Assembly: GCA_942486035.1 (NCBI GenBank)
Contig: CALNXK010000022.1
Coordinates: forward strand, 711,001-775,000
Source: Porites lobata
Lineage: Eukaryota; Cnidaria; Anthozoa; Scleractinia; Poritidae
DNA length: 64,000 nucleotides
Reading direction: 5' to 3'
The stretch's first letter is position 1, and every line of letters begins with the position of its first letter. The position numbers and the translations under genes were made by a program. Shown here one piece after another: positions 60,290 to 64,000 of the stretch. The notes under the pieces were generated by a model, which was not told the DNA's origin, made no database searches, and worked only from the letters and a program-made list of their open reading frames with translations.

Positions 60290-60850
60290 CTCTGGCCTGT
60301 TGTCTACTTGCTGTCCTGTAAGGTTTGTCATGCGCAGTACGTTGGGTCAACAACAACAAAATTTAGGCTCAGGTTTAACAATCATAAGGCCCGTTTTAGA
60401 GCGCATTCAAGGCTTTCTTTTGAGGGTAGAAACAAGGATGATCTTTTGTATAGACATTTTTTTGGCCCGGGACACCATGGTCTTGGTCAGTATACAGTTA
60501 ATTGGCAGAGTGTCCGGGGAAGAATCAGCTCTCCGGGATAAAGAAGGCCAGTGGGCCTATAGGTTGAACTGTATTCAGCCTCAGGGCTTGAATATAAGTG
60601 ACTTTTTTTACAGCCAGAATAGGTCGACTAGATCTCGCGTCCGGTAAGAGCGCGCGCGTGTTTATCTTTCTTTGTAGCGCGTGCAAGTTTTCAAATTTGT
60701 TCGTTATCATGTTATAATGGTGTGTGATGCTTGTAACGGCCATTCACCCTGATGAAGGCCGTTTAACACGGCCGAAATATAGGTGAGAGACGAAAAACAT
60801 ATTGTTTTACTCTTCACTTGTGGTACTGTATGTATATATAGATATATAAG
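60290..60850 (+). mobile_element. Penelope-like element 3' end with GIY-YIG endonuclease fragment
   Basis: Plus-strand frames read LLSCKVCHAQYVGST...RFNNHKARFR, the Cys-rich GIY-YIG segment typical of Penelope-like elements, then DLLYRHFFGPGHHG and, after a frame change, EGQWAYRLNCIQPQGLN, ending SRSRVR-stop at about 60647. The RT part is missing. A ribozyme-like motif follows. Confidence 0.7.
60744..60786 (+). ncRNA. Hammerhead-ribozyme-like motif (minimal type I)
   Basis: The core CTGATGA (60749-60755) is followed by one extra A, a six-pair stem II (GGCCGT/ACGGCC), GAAA (60774-60777), a self-complementary ATAT at 60777-60780 and A at the cleavage position (60781). TCACC (60744-60748) pairs with GGTGA (60782-60786) as stem I. 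The tiny stem III matches minimal hammerheads of Penelope-like elements and retrozymes, thought to work as dimers. Confidence 0.6.
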
Positions 60851-60957
60851 AGGTTTGAACTTGAAATCCGTAAAACAGTGCTCAATACATAAAGTAGAGC
60901 GAGTATACGTATGGTTGACGGAAGAAAACAAGTAAACAAATATATAGATATATATAT

Positions 60958-61700
60958 ATTTGACCTCACAATCACTGACCTTGGTCGTGTTGATGATGCA
61001 GCGTCCTCACACACCGTTGACCGGCCTTTTTCCCGTTTGCTTTTGTTTTCTAAACTTGCGCTTGCTTTGCAAACGATGACCAGCGCTAAGAATCTAAAAG
61101 ACAATCAGTTAACGTGCGAAAAACGCTTTGTGACTAATGTAGAGAACAGGGAACATAAATTCTTGCTTTTAATTGTAAAATACGACTACTTCCTACACAA
61201 AAATTTTAAGTTAAAATTTTTGTGTAGGAAAATATGTTGTAGTCACAAAATTTGAACGAAATTTCAAAGGAAACTATGTAGAGCATTTGCGACATTTTTC
61301 ACATATTTAATGTGACGCGAATCATGGGTCGGTTTTATGAACTTCCAGGGAGGAAGCCAAACCAAATTTTGTTTTTTAGGCCTCATTTGATTGCCCCTGT
61401 GTCATAGTAAAGAAATAGAATTAAGCAGTTTAAATTTCAGTTAAAACAACGTCTATTTTAACTCACACCCACTGACCTCGGTCGTTTTTCTGGTGCAGCG
61501 TCCTCACACACCGTTTACTACTTTTTTCCTTTTGCTTTTGTTTTCTGAATTTGCAGCTTGCGTTGCAAACGATAACCAGCGCTATGAATCTAAAGATAAT
61601 TTAACCTGCATTTAACGCTTTGCGATTAATGTAGACAACGCGTACATAAACAATCAAGAAGCAAAAATTGCTAGTTTTAGTTTCATCCAACAGCGTCTTC
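60958..61700. repeat. Tandem repeat of about 470-bp units, right part
   Basis: 60960-61150 and 61455-61620 repeat the CTCACACACCGTT...GACCAGCGCTA block, and 61260-61440 repeats the GAGCATTTG half-unit. It continues the array at 51890-52572 in the same orientation. A perfect TTCCTACACAAAAATTT hairpin lies at 61188-61233. Confidence 0.65.
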
Positions 61701-62458
61701 TCAGAAACTAGCTGTGTCTTAGTAGAGTAGTAATTTAAATAAATTATTTGTGCGGGGATTCCAAAATTAGCGCAATTGTCTATCATTGCTCATTTCCTTT
61801 AAAAGTCAAATGAGGTCACTGCGCTCCGCCTTAGCAACTTAAACCAATGAAATTTTTGCTTCTCGTGAGAGGCTTTTACTGGACAGGCAAGTGATGTGTC
61901 AAAAGATTTTGTATAGCCGTCTAAATGGCTACAACGTTTTTATTCCCCGTTCCTCTTAGAACTATTTTAAAAAAAACAGTACATTTATAATTTTTCATGA
62001 AAGTTGTTAGGCTTTGTTAGGTTTTGCAAATATTCTACTTTGTCGCGCGCTATTTCCGGACACTTTTTACATAAACTGTGATGGGCTAGAGATGACACCA
62101 CCATTTAGAAATTTCAATTTGCGTAAGACAACCATTAAGTTTCGACAGGGCTCCTGGTTTCGACGACAGTCTCCACATAATTTTCCCATTTTTGTCATAA
62201 TAGCGAGGACAAATTGAAAAAAGGAAGCAAAATATTACGTGTGTGATTGTCTGGGAAAATAGGGCCACCTGTTCGAAAAATAGACCGCGTTTAACACAAG
62301 ACTTGAAACTCGGGGACGATAAAAAATTCTATACAGATAATTCGTTGTTCAGTGTGACACGTGGCTGAAAGTTAAGCTTTAACTTATTAAGTAATAACTA
62401 TTTTTATCCTCCAATTACAGGTCGGAGCCATTCCTGTATTTAGTCGCTCGTAGGAAAA

Positions 62459-63238
62459 TGGATCAACCTGTGCCTTGTACGATCCCAACGACAGGAGCTA
62501 TTGTGTCTATGTCATCCAAAGCATTCTCTTACTATATGTAAAGAGTAACTTGATAATATTTGCCTCGACATTGGCGGAAAACTTGGGTAACCTCTGGTCG
62601 ATTTCTTTGATTCTCTACGTCAAGCTCAAGCAAACCTTCCTTTTCACGGGTCTCCGGGGGCCTGCTGTCTAATTTTCGAAGGTAACGCAACAATGCATGC
62701 CGACGCTCAAATATCGGACTTGGGCTACCTGTTTGCCCTATGTAAGCGAACACGGATTTGGGAAGCGGAAATTTTTGCTTGTGGAATCTGGAATCCTATA
62801 CTTTGGAATCCGGAATCCCATTAACGACTAAATTTGGAATACAAGTTCAACTGACAAAAAATTCGGAATTCAGTACCTGGAAACCAGAATCCACGGTTTG
62901 AAATCCGGAATCCAAGACTATTTTGGATTCCCTTACATTGGGCGACGATTTACATGTGACAGGGTCACTAGACCTATAAGGTTATAGCCTACGAGCAAGC
63001 TCTCCTATTTGAGCGAGCGAAGCGAGTCTTGCGAGAACGCGCGTTCTCGCGAGACTCGCTTCGCTCGCCCAAATAGGAGAGCTTGCTCGCAGGCTAATAA
63101 TGTTATATCAAGAAATGCATTACTTTTTTATTATTTCGCTCCTAATATGTTTGCGTTTAGGAATTTCCCGGTTTGATTTAGCAAGCTTGTGTATCGCTTA
63201 GGAATGATTGTACGTGTGCCCGCAAACCCACATATTAG
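62459..63238. repeat. Second copy of the sequence upstream of exon 1a
   Basis: It matches 40802-41377 in the same orientation, with an added hairpin (62986-63096) and about 50 bp of extra sequence. Confidence 0.75.
62986..63096. repeat. Near-perfect 111-bp palindrome
   Basis: The arms TAGCCTACGAGCAAGCTCTC and complement, GAGCGAGCGAAGCGAGTC and complement, meet at GCGCG. It is absent from the 41-kb copy of the surrounding repeat, so it is an insertion. Confidence 0.8.
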
Positions 63239-63545
63239 GGACCTTAACCAAGAACGGACGACGACGGCAGTGAAAACGTCGGTAAAAAAAATGAATTTGC
63301 GTTCTTTCAAACTTAATCGCGTCTATTTGGACCCGCTCAAAATGTTATTCAGGTTCAAAAACAGGAAGGAAAATTCGCCGTCGTATGTTCACGTCCTCCA
63401 TAACACGGCAAATTAGGAGATTTCACGTCGTAATAGTACAGTGGACGTCAAAGAAATGAACTAAAAAGCTGTAGTTTTGATCATTAAAACTATTTTTTTT
63501 TTTGAAGTTGTCGTTGTGGTCGTCGTCGTTCTTGCTTAAGCTCCC
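63238..63545. mobile_element. MITE, GGGACCTTAA family, copy 1
   Basis: The ends are GGGACCTTAA and TTAAGCTCCC, with GACGACGGCAGTGAAAACG inside. It was inserted into CATATTA of the preceding repeat, which is uninterrupted at 41371-41377. Confidence 0.65.
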
Positions 63546-63551
63546 TAATTA

Positions 63552-63896
63552 GGGACCTTAAGTACGGAACGACGACGACGGCAGTGAAAACGTCGGTAAA
63601 AAAATAAATTTGCGTTCTTTCAAACTTAATCGCGTCTATTTGGACCCGCTCAAAATGTCAAACGCAGGCGATTTTTTCCTGGAGTTGAATTCTTAAGGAT
63701 TTTATTCAGTTTCAAAAATAGGAAGGAAAATTCGTCGTCGTATTGTTCTCGTAATCGTACAGTGGACGTCAAGGAAATGAACTAAAAAGCGTGATGCACG
63801 TGCAGAGCTGTTGTTTTGATCATTAAAACTATTGTTTTTTTGAAGTCGTCCAGCTGGTCGTCGTTCTGGTCGTCGTCGTAGTTGCTTAAGCTCTCT
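63552..63896. mobile_element. MITE, GGGACCTTAA family, copy 2
   Basis: It is a tandem neighbour of copy 1, sharing its first about 100 bp, and its centre (GCGTGATGCACGTGCA) matches the MITE at 35352-35694. Confidence 0.65.
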
Positions 63897-63908
63897 AATT
63901 ATTGAGTC

Positions 63909-64000
63909 AGAAAAACTTCCCACCAAAGCTTCTCTTCCGTGAACGACAATTTAGTGCATATATTACACTTATACTACGTATGGACTCAAAATAGTCTGGT
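63909..64000. repeat. Uninterrupted target copy of the 43823-45086 insertion
   Basis: It matches 43769-43822 joined directly to the sequence after 45093, with a single ATATTAC. It is cut by the window end. Confidence 0.7.

Noticed and set aside
1..64000. CRISPR arrays or bacterial operons
   Set aside because: The tandem repeats have variable long spacers without cas genes, and all supported genes are intron-containing.

Overview
The window is eukaryotic and metazoan, most likely from an anthozoan cnidarian (stony-coral type). The evidence is intron-rich genes with canonical GT-AG junctions, very dense hairpin MITEs, a tRNA-derived SINE, CR1/L2-like LINE debris and Penelope-like retroelements. 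No bacterial gene organisation is seen. The species call rests on recalled resemblance of the repeats to coral sequence and is inference.

Host genes. All host coding sequence that I can support belongs to one family on the minus strand: type II membrane proteins with a short cytoplasmic tail, one transmembrane helix, a Ser/Thr/Pro-rich stalk and a large extracellular DUF885-type domain (peptidase-like, HExxPGHH plus EGW motifs). Gene B (coding exons 29321-40780, 9 exons, 819 aa) keeps both motifs. Gene A (9776-23817, 9 exons, 803 aa) has the same exon structure but has lost the metal-site residues (HE to NM, GHH to GWH, EGW to KGW), so it looks like a pseudoenzyme. Gene C shows only exon 1 (3959-4793); its remaining exons must lie left of the window.

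The most notable arrangement is upstream of gene B. Three tandem versions of the large first exon (39865-40780, 42762-43677, 48299-49213) precede one set of downstream exons 2-9. All end at the same phase-1 splice donor. The middle copy is intact, and the distal copy is nearly identical to the proximal one but carries a 1-bp deletion. This is the layout of a variable-first-exon cluster (compare UGT1A or clustered protocadherins), in which the tail, membrane anchor, stalk and N-terminal ectodomain could be swapped onto a constant DUF885 core.

Repeats by region. 0.1-2.4 kb: a TA-flanked element with about 640-bp terminal inverted repeats. 5.8-9.4 kb: MITEs and a decayed LINE. 10-22 kb: MITEs, LINE fragments and hairpins in gene A introns. 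24-29 kb: hairpin elements and a broken RecQ-like helicase piece between genes A and B. 30-38 kb: repeats in gene B introns. 41-45.5 kb: hairpins, a SINE and a 1.26-kb long-TIR element around the alternative first exons. 51.3-51.9 kb: a palindromic Tyr-Gly-like CCGTACGG repeat field with no credible gene. 51.9-61.7 kb: a tandem array of about 470-bp units split by about 8.4 kb that contains two inverted Penelope-like 3' ends with hammerhead-ribozyme-like motifs, a TTAA-flanked transposon inserted in one of those motifs, a foldback inside that transposon, and a ten-copy satellite with a conserved hairpin. 62.4-64 kb: copies of sequence found upstream of gene B's first exons, plus further MITEs.
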